A stretch of DNA of 64,000 bases from Pseudoips prasinana (taxonomy: Eukaryota > Arthropoda > Insecta > Lepidoptera > Nolidae). Numbering within the stretch: position 1 is the stretch's first letter; the number at the start of each line of letters is the position of its first letter. The translations under genes were made by a program, and so were the position numbers. Positions 41,826-52,490 of the stretch are shown here, one piece after another. The DNA lies in contig OX621234.1 in NCBI GenBank assembly GCA_951640165.1, forward strand, positions 24,494,549 through 24,558,548, written 5' to 3'. Under the pieces are notes generated by a model, which had not been told where the DNA came from, did not search any database, and saw only the letters and a program-made list of their open reading frames with translations.

Positions 41826-42560
41826 GTATTAGTCATGGCTGAGACTTTGGAAGACCTCGGTATAATGCTCGATAGCCTCAGCAGTGTCTCTCAACAAGTG
41901 TGTCTGAAAATGAACAAGGAATAAGGTAATCCCGTCGAACATCCATGTTGCACCCACTCAAGTTAAGATTGGAAACTGCATTCGGAAGTTGTAGAGAACT
42001 ATATTTATCTAGGACAAACCACTCAACTAGGTAGCTCCAACTTCCAAGGTCGGAAGGAGGTCAATCGTAAAATCCAAGTCGGCTGGGCAGCGTTTGGGAA
42101 GCTACGCACCACCTTCTCGTCCCAAATACATTATGACTTACGGAACAGAAACGTGGTCGCTCACTGTGGGCTTTATCAGATAACTCAGGGTCACCCAAAG
42201 AGGAATGGAGAGGGCTAAACTTGAAATGTTCCTGCGGGATCGAATCAGAAATGCTGTAATCCGCAGGCGAACCAATGTAACCGTCATAGCCCGAAGAATT
42301 GCCAAGCTGAAGTGGCAGTGGGCAAGGCACATAGCTCGTTCAACCGATGGCCACGGGGGCAGGAAGGTTCGCAAATGGCGACCACAAACCGGAAGAGACA
42401 ACGTGGGCAGGCCACCTACAAGATGGACCGATGATCTTGTGAAGGTCGCTGGAAGCCGATGGATGAGGGTAGCGCAAGACCGGCTATTGAAGAGATATTT
42501 GGGGAGGTCTTTGTCCAGCAGTGGGTGTTTTTCAGCTAATATGATGATGATGTTGTCCTG
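41826..42560 (+). mobile_element. RTE-type LINE, 3' fragment
   Basis: Frames show MAETLEDLGIMLDSLSSVS, VENYIYLGQTTQLGSSNF, WAAFGKLRTTFSSQI, then RDRIRNAVIRRRTNV, KLKWQWARHIAR, VGRPPTRWTDDLVKVAGSRW and the tail CAGCAGTGGGTG plus (ATG)n. Frameshifted, and a short segment after SSQI is deleted. Confidence 0.88.
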
Positions 42561-42579
42561 TTTCAATATACTGCTTATA

Positions 42580-43930
42580 TACCTCTAAATTGTTCCAAGT
42601 TACAAACATTCTTTTCTTTCTAGAACATTTACCAATATTCCAGATTACTTGACTTGATTGTTCTAATTTTTGATCCAATCTGTCATGAGGTGGTATATCA
42701 TATTTACGATTAAATAATTCAAAATGTTTCGAGGTTCTAATGTAATTAAAATATAATTAAAAAACTAAATTGTCATGACATCTATTGCATAGCATGGAGG
42801 AATATAAATCTTATATATTATCATATAACAATTATATTATAGGTACCGTGCTTAGGTTGTGAGTTCATGCGAGTGCGAATTCATTTATACTTACAGTTAC
42901 ATAGATGGCCCTCATTTCGAATTGTGTACTTGTATTGATTAGTATTTTTAAGTATTCTTATAGGCGGTTCATGTACTCCAAAGCAAAACACTTATAAAAT
43001 AAGCTACTAGCCTACTATAAAATAAAATGCGCTTATCGTAATGTTTAATTAAAGGAACGAATAAATATAAACATAAACGGTTCTCTTTTTTTTACTCATA
43101 TTTTATAGACGGTATATCTGTATTATAAACATAATATTGCAACGAATTATTTTCGTAACATCACTTTTGTGCTAATGCTTCGACCGTAGCAATATATCGT
43201 AGTATGAGCAACATCAAACTACACAAAGAACACACGTCTACAATTTAGTTTTCGTAGCATGTAGTATTACAAACTATTATGAATTATTACCCAACAAAAT
43301 CGCTGCACATTGCGTCATCTCAAATGAAATAAAATATTCAGGCTGCAGCTGTGTACTACTAAAACGCCTGAATTATCAAAGGAATCTGTGTCCGTGTTAG
43401 TTTACACTGCAAATACCCGATGGCGCTGTATAATGTATAGTTTACCGGAGGAAACAGTAGGTTGCAACGTATAAATGTTGAACATGTAACCATTAGTTAC
43501 CTGTAAATTCAACCGCTAGATGGCAGTACACAAGGAAAAAGTTTTTATTTATTGGCTTTGGTATTGCCACTTTCGCTGCGTTAGTTATTAGCCAGTTCGC
43601 GTCGTGAACATTTTTATGTAACCCCCCTCTTTCTAATATAGATAGGACTCACCTCGATCGTTTCAAACACGAATTCTAATAATATATCTTTTCTACACAT
43701 TTATACAGTGGTCAACTCGCTTGTTACTTGCATTTTAAGGAACCGCGACAAGTGTAAGGTGACGGCTTGTTGCATGTAATCCATATGTAATCCCTAGGTT
43801 AAGTAAAACTGGATGAATTTGAGGACCACCAAGGCGGATCATAGACTAAACCGCTTCTTACTAAATAGAGCAAGAGCCCACGACGGCTAGACCTTCGTTA
43901 TTTTATAAAGGCTGAAAGATTTTCTATGCT
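42580..43930. other. AT-rich intergenic DNA
   Basis: No gene seen. CCGCTAGATGGCAG (43511-43524) resembles the CTCF core motif with one mismatch, but one match in this much sequence is weak. Confidence 0.35.
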
Positions 43931-44333
43931 TGTCCCCTATGGTTATGGTTACTTTGGAATATAATAGGTATTAAAGATGCATAAAATAGTACCTGAAATT
44001 CGTTAAAGTATAAAGCTCAATTTGTTTTTATTTTATTCGAGAATACTTTAGATATCCTGATACCAATTGCCGGACACTTATGACAGTAGCTACTCCCTGC
44101 CAGACACCCCTAAACTATATTTTTTAATAAATTATAATTATAGTTTCGTTATAGTATAAAAGGTAAATTTTATATAATAATATGATACTTGCTAATAAAA
44201 AATATTTTATTACATTTAAAATAATTAATTAATTAATTTAAAAGGTTTTTATTCACGTAGACGTTAAAAAAGCGCTTGTAAATAGTCCGAACATGTTTGT
44301 AGTAATATATAATTATTTAATTTATATATCTTT

Positions 44334-44690
44334 ATGGGGCAATGTATAAGATTTTATAACAAACTTCCCAATGATATTAGAGAATTGTCTACGAATAAGT
44401 TTAAAAGAATTATCAAAGCCAACTTGTGTAGCAGGGCATATTACAAAATTTCTGATTATTTAAGTGATAAAAGTGCTTGGGATGGAGTTGTTCTGAGTCA
44501 ACACGCATGATTGTAATTAATCTTAAGTATATTTTATTTTAAAAAAGGATTCCTACTGAGTTTTCTGGCAGTGTTTCTCAGTAGCTGCCACGTCATGCAC
44601 TGCACGGTAGAGTAAAAAAAATATGACGATTCCACATAAATGTAAATTTTTTACGGAATAAAGTTACTTTGACTTTGACTATATATAAAA
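44334..44690 (+). mobile_element. CR1/Jockey-type LINE 3' end
   Basis: MGQCIRFYNKLPNDIRELST and AYYKISDYLSDKSAWDGVV ending in TGA near 44510, then the 3' UTR GTTTTCTGGCAGTGTTTCTC and a TTGACTTTGAC tail. Same family as the minus-strand copy at 51.6-55.4 kb. Confidence 0.82.
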
Positions 44691-45757
44691 GGCAAAACTA
44701 ACTCACTGACATAATATATATCAACGTAAGTCCTAAACTATAATGGTTAGTAACTGGAAATTTTGCACAGAGGTTCCCTTTATAACGTAGGGGCGCACTA
44801 AGAAAGGATTTTTGGAAATTCCTACCTTAAGGGGGTAAAATAGGCGATAAAAACTTGTATGAAAATCCGTAATTTTTGTAGTTAAAGCCATGATTTGACC
44901 TTTCAGTTAAAAATAAAAAATGTGTTTCAGGATTTATGGAAATTCTACCCCTAAGGGCGTAAAATAGGGGATGTAAGTTTGTATGAAAAATGCGACATTT
45001 TTGAAGATAAACGCATGAAAATTGGTATTTGACCTTTCAGTTAAAAATAAAAATATGTATTATGAAAATTGGTATTTGACCTTTCAGTTAAAAATAAAAA
45101 TATGTATTTCATGATTTTAGGGAAATCCACCCTTAAGGGCGTAAAATAGGGGTTGTAAGTTTATATGAAAATCTGTCAGTTTTGAAGCTAAACGCATGAT
45201 TTGGTTAAATCAATTAGTGTTTCCTTGCTCTTATCATGTGGGGTAGATTAGAAGTGAATTAATATACATGTGTATGCTTTTGTTCTTACAGAGTAAGAAG
45301 CTCAATTTTACGTTGACACTGCTTGACAGCGAATAACATGTTTCAAAAATCGATAATGTTCTCTTTTTTTTATCTCTTTGTGCCAAATTTCAAAATCACA
45401 TCACATCAGCACATGAAAAATCCTCTAAAATACAATACTTATGTGTTAATTAGTAATTCAGTGAAACATTTATTATGAAAATCTGCTTTAGAAGGCCGTG
45501 TTTTTTTCTGTTGACACTATGACCCTGTAGACTTTATTATCTAGTGATAATAAAGTCTACAGGGTTCATTTTAATTGGATCATTTCTCAAACCATTTCTG
45601 ACATGAACATGTTACAGAATTGTAATGCACGGTCTTTCTTTATTTGTTCGCATTCATTTTACAGTTTCTAAAAGTGACTCTTTCACGTATGTTAGGACTT
45701 TTCGTTACATTGGTCATCATTCAAAATTGTCGCGGACGAAGTCGGGGGTAACAGCTA
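44690..45757 (+). mobile_element. Helitron-like non-autonomous element
   Basis: Starts GGCAAAACTAACTCACTGAC, contains a thrice-repeated GTAAAATAGG and TTGTATGAAAAT block (tandem copies with ATGAAAATTGGTATTTGACC), and ends GCGGACGAAGTCGGGGGTAA then CAGCTAGAT: the CTAG end typical of lepidopteran Helitrons. A perfect 20-bp hairpin (45522-45565) lies inside. Confidence 0.65.
45522..45565. repeat. Perfect 20-bp hairpin, 4-base loop
   Basis: ACCCTGTAGACTTTATTATC and its complement around TAGT. Confidence 0.95.
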
Positions 45758-46401
45758 GATAATTTATAATTATTTATAGGTACATATAGATATTTAGGTA
45801 CACGGATTGTATTAAAAAATACAATAAGATTTATTTTATAATAGTAATGATATTTAGCTAGTTTATATTAAGTTATTTTGAAGGGGATCATGTGTAGGTT
45901 TAATTAACAAAATTTTAGCTATATTGTTACTACATATTGTCTGAATGGTTCTGTTTATATTTAGAATTAAATATTATTATTATGGTAGAGCTTGTGTTTA
46001 CAATGATAATGTTCACAGCCATGTTATATAAAGTAAAAAAAATGTTATTTTAAATAATATACCTAGACAGTAACTTTTCACACTGTCAATGTATCTAGAA
46101 AGATGTAAAAACACTAAATTTAAAATTAACCTTATATAAGAACGAAAGTATAATTATTATTGATCAAAGCTTAGGGCTGTCTGGCAGAGTCTAGCAACTG
46201 TCATAAGAGTCCCGGCATTGTGTGAAGAAATTTCTAAAGTTATCACGAATTTTTTTTAAAAAAGGAGCTTTATACTTTAACGAATTTTAGGTAGTATTTT
46301 ATCTTTATTAGGTCCCTATTACCCGCCAAAGTAACCATATCCCAACCTCGGTTTTTGAATTTCCAAAATGAAAAATCGCTAGTTTTTCTTAAATTAGAAA
46401 G

Positions 46402-46512
46402 TATAGAGTTAAATGGTTACCGCGTTATTGGCTACAAAGCCAAGTAACATGTCGTTTACAGTTAGGCTTGCGGGCTTCTACTGCTTTAACAAATAATATA
46501 CAGAGCCTATAA
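46402..46512 (+). repeat. 111-bp direct repeat, left copy (LINE target duplication)
   Basis: Identical by eye to 50486-50596. It immediately precedes the 5' end of the intact LINE. Confidence 0.92.
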
Positions 46513-46586
46513 GTTGAGGGTACGTCACCGAAGACGAAAGTTCACTAAAAGTTCCTCTACGGTTTTTTTATTTATTTATATAAAAA

Positions 46587-47456
46587 ATGGCGTACAAAGC
46601 ACTTGAAAGTTGTGTCCGCGACTTGCAAAAGACAATTACGCTTCTCAGTGATAAAGTGAGTGCCTTGGAGACTAATATAATAGCACAAAATGAAATTATA
46701 TCATCTCAAGTTGTGACCATCAAAGAATTGTTATTTAAAATTGACGGTACACCTGCAATCCACAAGTCACTTAGTGCTCAAACCCAAACAGCGATTCAGC
46801 GGCCGGTCCGTCAAGCACGTCTCAATACCATTGCCGCTACCACCGCTGTAAAAAGCGGCGTCACTCCCGCTGCATTGCCTAAATCGCCAATTACTAATGG
46901 ATTGCCGAAAACACCCGAGGTGAGCCGATCAGAAGATGCGATAAGCGCATCGACTAACGTCCAGGCGGTCGCATGTGGTATGGCCCCGAAACCAACGGAG
47001 TGCACTACGGCAAATAATAGTGATTCTGGGCATTTAACTAAGAACAAGAATGAAGAAGGTTGGCAAACAGTAGTAAGTCGTAGACGGAAAATGCGGCAAG
47101 TAATAACTGGAGCAGGAAAAATAGATGCAGAGCTCAAAACGGTAGAACGCGTAAAATACATACAAGCGTGGTCGTTTAGGCCAGAAACTACTACACAGAA
47201 TGTGTTAAATTATCTTAATAAAATTAACGCATGCGAAGAATATTTTGTTGAAAAACGTGACATTAAAACGGACAAGCATGCAGCATTCGTAATAGGTTGT
47301 CCCGAAAGTTTGTACGAACAACTCAGCTCGCCGGCGTCGTGGCCACCGCGTGTAAAAGTGTCAGACTGGTTTCGCCCGCGGCCCCGCGGTGGTCGGGGCG
47401 GCGCCGAGTGCAACAGAACCAGTCCTCAGAACAGCGCGACGGAGCCGCAGCGTTAA
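46587..47456 (+). CDS. LINE ORF1 protein
   Basis: 289 residues. Residues 1-55 have a leucine-heptad pattern (LQKTITLLSDKVSALETNI) suggesting a coiled coil for multimerisation. The middle is low complexity. Residues about 155-270 form the conserved C-terminal part: EGWQTVVSRRRKMRQV, then YIQAWSFRPETTTQNVLNYL and WPPRVKVSDWFRPR, as in ORF1 of several lepidopteran CR1-type LINEs. The very C-terminus is Gly/Arg-rich (RPRGGRGG). Likely an RNA-binding chaperone in the retrotransposition particle. It overlaps ORF2 by 68 bases in another frame. Confidence 0.82.
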   Translation: MAYKALESCVRDLQKTITLLSDKVSALETNIIAQNEIISSQVVTIKELLFKIDGTPAIHKSLSAQTQTAIQRPVRQARLNTIAATTAVKSGVTPAALPKSPITNGLPKTPEVSRSEDAISASTNVQAVACGMAPKPTECTTANNSDSGHLTKNKNEEGWQTVVSRRRKMRQVITGAGKIDAELKTVERVKYIQAWSFRPETTTQNVLNYLNKINACEEYFVEKRDIKTDKHAAFVIGCPESLYEQLSSPASWPPRVKVSDWFRPRPRGGRGGAECNRTSPQNSATEPQR

Positions 47457-50361
47457 CACGGATGTGCGTAATGACGTTAATGTGAATGAACGGCTTAGTA
47501 GGATTGTTATATGCCATCAAAACATTGCGTTGTTAAGTCAAAAAACTAAACGATTAGAAGTCTTATTACGTAGTGAGTTAAAGTGTGATATACTAGCAAT
47601 AACAGAACACTGGTTGACCGAAACTAATTTAAAATGTATTAAAATCGCTGGCTATAAGTTGGCCTCGTACTATTGCAGAAAACAAACAATGCACGGCGGC
47701 TCTTGTATATTTGTTAATGAAAATATAAAGTGTGTAGAGAATATTGACTTAGCAGCCCTATCGGTTGAGCAATTTTGTGAAATATCGGCGGTAAAGTTGC
47801 TAGATTTTGACGTTACCATAATTTGTGTGTATAGGACTAATTTAATTAATTCTAATACGTTTTTAGACAACTTTGAACGATTCCTCGATAAAATAGATGA
47901 TCTAAGAATCCAGTGTGTAATAGTAGGTGATTTTAACATTAACACATTGGGTAGTTTAACCAGTGATGTTAAAAGGTTACTTGATATTCTGTCAACCCAT
48001 AACATGACGAATCAGGTAGAATTCCCTACACGGATAACGATATCCACTATGACTAGCCTCGACCATGTCTACACAAATCTTCCGTCGACCGGTGTTACTG
48101 CACAACCTGTGACCACTCATTTGAGTGACCACCTAGCCGTGAGATGTGACCTGATGTGTTCAAAAAGCACCGACTCAAATACATCGCAGTACACTCGTTC
48201 ATTCTCGCTACATAATCAAAATAACTTCGCCGCGTCTATAGGTTGCGTAGACTGGCACGAAATAAAGATGCGTAACAAGACAACATTACAGATGGCTACC
48301 GCAATCATTAACGTGTTATCAGGTAAGTTTGACATTTGTTTTCCACTTCGGAAAACAAGCAATACTATAAAACATGACTCATCTTGGGTAACATCAGATG
48401 TAAAGAACTTTAAATTAATTTTATTTGACTTCATTGAAATTGGAAAACGTTATCCGAATAATATGTTAATTAATAATATAATTAGTGACATGAAAATATA
48501 CTATGATAATTTAATCTCCTGTACAAAATCTAGATATTATACAAATATTATAAAAAACTCCCAAAATGCCTCGAAAGCTATGTGGACTGTCGTAAACATG
48601 GAGAGGGGTAAAAATAACACACCGCGCCTAGATTTTACGGATATTGTTAAAAATGTAGATGGTACATCATTTTTAACAAAAAAGTCTGCGCTTGATGCCA
48701 TGAATACCCGCTTTTTGGGGGCGGTACATGCGTGTGGTGCTCCTCGCGCAGATATACAGCGTGTGCATGACCAGCTCCTAGTTACCTGTCTTCCAGCAGA
48801 CCGGTCATTGCGTCTAAACCGTTTTACCGCTGACGAAGTCTATCGCATCATCATGACGCGTATACCGCCAAAACCATCAAAGGATACTTATGGCATTTCC
48901 ATGAGACTGATTAGGTTAGCAGCTATACCCCTGTCGCCTGTTCTTGCAGATTTTTTTAATGTATGTTTGAGAGAAGGTGATATCCCGGCTCCTTTAAAAT
49001 GTAGCAAAGTTTCACCTCTATATAAAGGAAAAGGGAAAAAAGACTGTATCGACAATTACAGACCAGTGTCGATCATTCCAGCGGTGGCGAAGATACTTGA
49101 GAATGGCCTTAGCTCTCGCCTTCTAGAGTTTCTCTCGGCTGGTGATGTTCTAACAGACCGACAACATGCCTATAGAGAAGGTAGATCAACTACGACCTTA
49201 ACTCGCGAACTTATACGATTGGTGATGGCTGCGAAAGAAAAAAAACTGCAAGTAGCCTTAATTTGCTGTGATTTGTCGAAAGCCTTTGATGTCGCGGATC
49301 GTAATATAATTGCGATAAAACTGCGACATTACGGTGTGGACGGCCCATCACACGCACTTTTTGCAAAGTTACTGCAAGACAGGTCACAAATTGTTGTAGG
49401 TTGCGAGGGCACGGAGAGGTCAGATCCGTTACTGTCAAAGATAGGCGTGGCTCAAGGCTCCTCAGTGTCAAACATATTATTTTCGCTACTGCTGAATGAC
49501 CTGCCGGGTTCTATAACTGATGCAGAAACTCTAATGTTTGCGGATGACGTGGCTGCGTTAGTAATGGCCTCTTCGGTAGATTTACTAGAGGAAAAGCTAA
49601 ATAGGACAGCTAATCAGCTTGATAAATGGTTTCGAATTAACGGGTTGGTACTTAACGTGGCCAAAACTCACTTCATTCACTTTGTGCTATCGGGTCACAC
49701 ACAGAGACCACTCGTGGTGTCTGCGAATGGAGTGAGTATTGCACAGGTCGAAGAGACTACTTTCTTAGGCTTCGAAATTGATAAAAGTCTCAAGTGGGAA
49801 AGCCACATAAATAAATTATGCGGGAAACTAGGGAGCGCCTGTTTTGCTCTGAGCCGATTGCGAAGTGTAGTGTCCATGGCAGAGATGCGTGCATGCTACT
49901 TTGCAACAGTGCATTCGTTGCTGCAATACGGTGCGGAACTGTGGGGCCGCGCAGCCGATTGGGAGCGAGCATTCCGGATGCAGAAGCGTGCTGTTCGAGC
50001 AATGGTCCATGTACCGCAAGATATATCCGCTAGACCCTATTTTAAAGAACTGGGTATTATGACAGTGCCCTCCATAGTCATATACCAAGTTGCCGTGTAT
50101 GTTAAAGCGAATATAGAACTATATACCACACGAAGCACTATTCATTCGTACAACACACGGCATAACTACAAATTGGCAGCAGTTCCTAGGACACTTACAA
50201 AATCATCTAAGATCACTTATGTTATGGGTTGCACAGTTTATAACAAACTCCCGGTGAGCATATCTAATATCCCTTCATTACAGAGTTTTAAAGTTCGATT
50301 GAAGAGGTGGCTTATCGAGCAATCGTTTTACTCGCATGACGAATTTTTAAAGTTTAAGTAA
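47389..50361 (+). CDS. LINE ORF2: endonuclease and reverse transcriptase
   Basis: 990 residues from the first ATG. Residues about 40-260 are an AP-type endonuclease: CHQNIALLSQK, ITEHWL with the metal-binding Glu, IVGDFNIN, LDHVYTN and SDHLAVRC. The reverse transcriptase covers about 490-760: NYRPVSIIPAVAKILE, CDLSKAFDVADR, GVAQGSSVSNILFSLLLNDL and the catalytic LMFADDVAAL. The C-terminal tail ends in PSLQSFKVRLKRWLI. All catalytic residues are present. The true start may lie at another codon or depend on reinitiation, because the first ATG lies within ORF1. Confidence 0.92.
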   Translation: MVGAAPSATEPVLRTARRSRSVNTDVRNDVNVNERLSRIVICHQNIALLSQKTKRLEVLLRSELKCDILAITEHWLTETNLKCIKIAGYKLASYYCRKQTMHGGSCIFVNENIKCVENIDLAALSVEQFCEISAVKLLDFDVTIICVYRTNLINSNTFLDNFERFLDKIDDLRIQCVIVGDFNINTLGSLTSDVKRLLDILSTHNMTNQVEFPTRITISTMTSLDHVYTNLPSTGVTAQPVTTHLSDHLAVRCDLMCSKSTDSNTSQYTRSFSLHNQNNFAASIGCVDWHEIKMRNKTTLQMATAIINVLSGKFDICFPLRKTSNTIKHDSSWVTSDVKNFKLILFDFIEIGKRYPNNMLINNIISDMKIYYDNLISCTKSRYYTNIIKNSQNASKAMWTVVNMERGKNNTPRLDFTDIVKNVDGTSFLTKKSALDAMNTRFLGAVHACGAPRADIQRVHDQLLVTCLPADRSLRLNRFTADEVYRIIMTRIPPKPSKDTYGISMRLIRLAAIPLSPVLADFFNVCLREGDIPAPLKCSKVSPLYKGKGKKDCIDNYRPVSIIPAVAKILENGLSSRLLEFLSAGDVLTDRQHAYREGRSTTTLTRELIRLVMAAKEKKLQVALICCDLSKAFDVADRNIIAIKLRHYGVDGPSHALFAKLLQDRSQIVVGCEGTERSDPLLSKIGVAQGSSVSNILFSLLLNDLPGSITDAETLMFADDVAALVMASSVDLLEEKLNRTANQLDKWFRINGLVLNVAKTHFIHFVLSGHTQRPLVVSANGVSIAQVEETTFLGFEIDKSLKWESHINKLCGKLGSACFALSRLRSVVSMAEMRACYFATVHSLLQYGAELWGRAADWERAFRMQKRAVRAMVHVPQDISARPYFKELGIMTVPSIVIYQVAVYVKANIELYTTRSTIHSYNTRHNYKLAAVPRTLTKSSKITYVMGCTVYNKLPVSISNIPSLQSFKVRLKRWLIEQSFYSHDEFLKFK

Positions 50362-50485
50362 GTAGTTTGTATTAGAAATATTTTTATTCTTTGACATTGT
50401 ATCCTATTATATTATTTAAAAACTATGACATGTAAAACCATTACCAATAAATGACTATTTGACTATTTGACTACTATTTGACTAC

Positions 50486-50596
50486 TATAGAGTTAAATGG
50501 TTACCGCGTTATTGGCTACAAAGCCAAGTAACATGTCGTTTACAGTTAGGCTTGCGGGCTTCTACTGCTTTAACAAATAATATACAGAGCCTATAA
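50486..50596 (+). repeat. 111-bp direct repeat, right copy
   Basis: Same 111 bases as 46402-46512; the two diverge at once outside (G versus C on the left, G versus C on the right). Confidence 0.92.
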
Positions 50597-50599
50597 CGA

Positions 50600-51590
50600 T
50601 TCCAACATGCATGGCTGCAGTAACGCATTGCTGATCTACCCTTTAGGACCAGTACTTTAAGATAATAATGATATTACCTAAATTATATAATACAAGTCCC
50701 GCTAATTTTTATTTTATTTCGTTTGGATCTCCGACAAAGATTACACTATGTGTACACTCAATAGTTGGTGCTGTAAAAATATCGTGTGCATTATCACTAA
50801 CAACAATCACAGTATGCGAAGAGTATACAATCAGGAGAAAAAGTAAAACTCATTTACAAACTAAATTATATCACAGTTACAAGAAATATACAAAAAATAT
50901 GGAAACAAATTGTAAATTAAAAGTATTAAATACAAACAAGAAGTTAGTGGATCTTATGCACAGCATATAATCAATATAAATAATTCATTATATTCATCAG
51001 ATCAAAATTGAGTGAACTGATAACTATCAAAGCACGTAAAAAACAAGGTGAAATATAAGAAAACCAGAAATTGCGAAAAAAGTATCAATTATTATATCAT
51101 TTTTTTTTTGATAATCGCAAAGTGCACATACAATAAAAATAATTTGAATTATGCTATTATTTTTCGATATTATTTGGTTTTAAGCATATTTTAGATGTAA
51201 CTTTGTTATTTTTAAGATGGATCTTGTAAAGTTAGTTGGAAATTTGCGATAACCATCGATTAACAGTGCCGTACATTTCGCTACCGTTAAACGTTACGCA
51301 GGAGTCATTCGAATTGAACCCTAATGCGGAGAAATTCGACTCGAAACAATTAAATTTAAAATACGGTTATATTCTAAATTCAAACTTACACTGTTACGTT
51401 CTTATTTAAAATAATTCCGTGATCTGTCGCTTAACCATGTCTCAGCTAAACCCTGCTCAACCACTTGTACCCCGCTCAACTATTTCTTTATTTAAAAACC
51501 CTAATTAAAGGTTGGTTTCTCAGGTAAGTAACGTCATTTTATTTTACTCTGTCTTCAAACTCAAAAGTCATTTATTCCGTTAAAATTTTA
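50600..51590. other. AT-rich intergenic DNA
   Basis: One open frame of 100 codons (50668-50970) is Lys/Thr-rich and matches nothing I know; probably chance. Confidence 0.4.
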
Positions 51591-52490
51591 CATTTGTGTG
51601 GAATCGTCAATTTTTTTTACCCTACCATGCAGTGCATGACGTGACAGCTACTGAGTAACACTGCCAGAAAACTCAGTATGAATCCTTTTTTAAAATATTT
51701 ATTTCTTACATAAAATTACATTGTATTTAAATGTGTTAATTTAGAGCGACTCAATCCCAAGCTGTTTTGTCACTTAAACAATCAGAAGTTTGTAGAAAGC
51801 CATGCTACAGAATTTGGCTTTTATAATTATTTTAAACTTATTCGTAGACATTTCTCGGATATCACTGGGAAGTTTGTTATCGAATCTTATACATTGCCCT
51901 ATAAAAGAGGTACTTACTTTGTGGAGATGGGTGGTATGTAATACAAAGTTATGCTTATATCTAGTATTTATATTATGAGTATCGCTCGTTTTACAGAAGG
52001 AGTCTTTATGTTTATGCATATAAATTAGATTGTCATATATATACTGACATGCTACAGTCAGAATGTTAATCTCTTTAAACTTCTCTCTTAAAGATTCTCG
52101 CGGATCAAGTTTATATATGGCTCTTACAGCTCTTTTTTGCAATACAAATATCGTGTTAATGTCCGCAACGCTACCCCAGAGAAGAATTCCATAGGACGTT
52201 ATACTATTAAAATACCTGAAATAAACCATTCTAGCTGTGTCCACATCAGTAAGCCGTCTTATAGTTTTAACAGCACATGCAGCAGAACTTAATTTGCCTG
52301 ATAGTTATCTATTTGTGGGCCCCATTCTAGTTTTGAATCAATTGTAATACCCAAGAACACAGTTGACTCAACAGAGGTCAATCCAACCCCATTAAGCTGT
52401 ACATTGGGGGCCACCTGTTTCACATTAGGTGTAGAGAATTTGATGACTTTAGTTTTCTTACCATTTAGCAAATGATTATTGGCATTAAAG
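51590..52490 (-). mobile_element. CR1/Jockey-type LINE, 3' half (interrupted copy)
   Basis: Minus frames: NANNHLLNGKKTKVIKFS, VESTVFLGITIDSKLEWG, YGILLWGSVADINTIFVLQK, RAVRAIYKLDPRESLREKF, then IGQCIRFDNKLPSDIREMST, and a 3' UTR like that at 44.5 kb. Its 5' half continues at 54700-55440 on the other side of an inserted LINE. Premature stops and an internal deletion. Confidence 0.88.

Larger units (their letters stand above)
43939..46345. mobile_element. Large fold-back element, about 175-bp arms, filled with insertions
   Basis: Arms 43939-44116 and 46170-46345 are diverged inverted repeats: GGTTATGGTTACTTTGG and CCAAAGTAACCATATCCC at the outside, CGTTAAAGTATAAAGCTC and GAGCTTTATACTTTAACG in the middle, GCCAGACACCCCTAAAC and TTAGGGCTGTCTGGC at the inside. 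The interior holds a LINE 3' end and a Helitron-like element. Confidence 0.8.
46513..50485 (+). mobile_element. Apparently intact two-ORF LINE (CR1/Jockey group)
   Basis: 3973 bases between 111-bp direct repeats: a 74-base 5' leader, ORF1 (46587-47456), overlapping ORF2 (47389-50361), and a 124-base 3' UTR ending in copies of TATTTGACTA rather than poly-A. Both ORFs are open from end to end and the flanking repeats look identical, which argues for a recent insertion of a possibly active element. Clade placement (CR1, perhaps Daphne-like) is by motif impression only. Confidence 0.9.

Noticed and set aside
43511..43524. CTCF-like site
   Set aside because: One near match to a degenerate motif in 64 kb is close to chance expectation.
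46402..50596. 111-bp direct repeats as LTRs
   Set aside because: No TG...CA ends, no primer-binding site or polypurine tract, and the enclosed ORFs are those of a non-LTR element.
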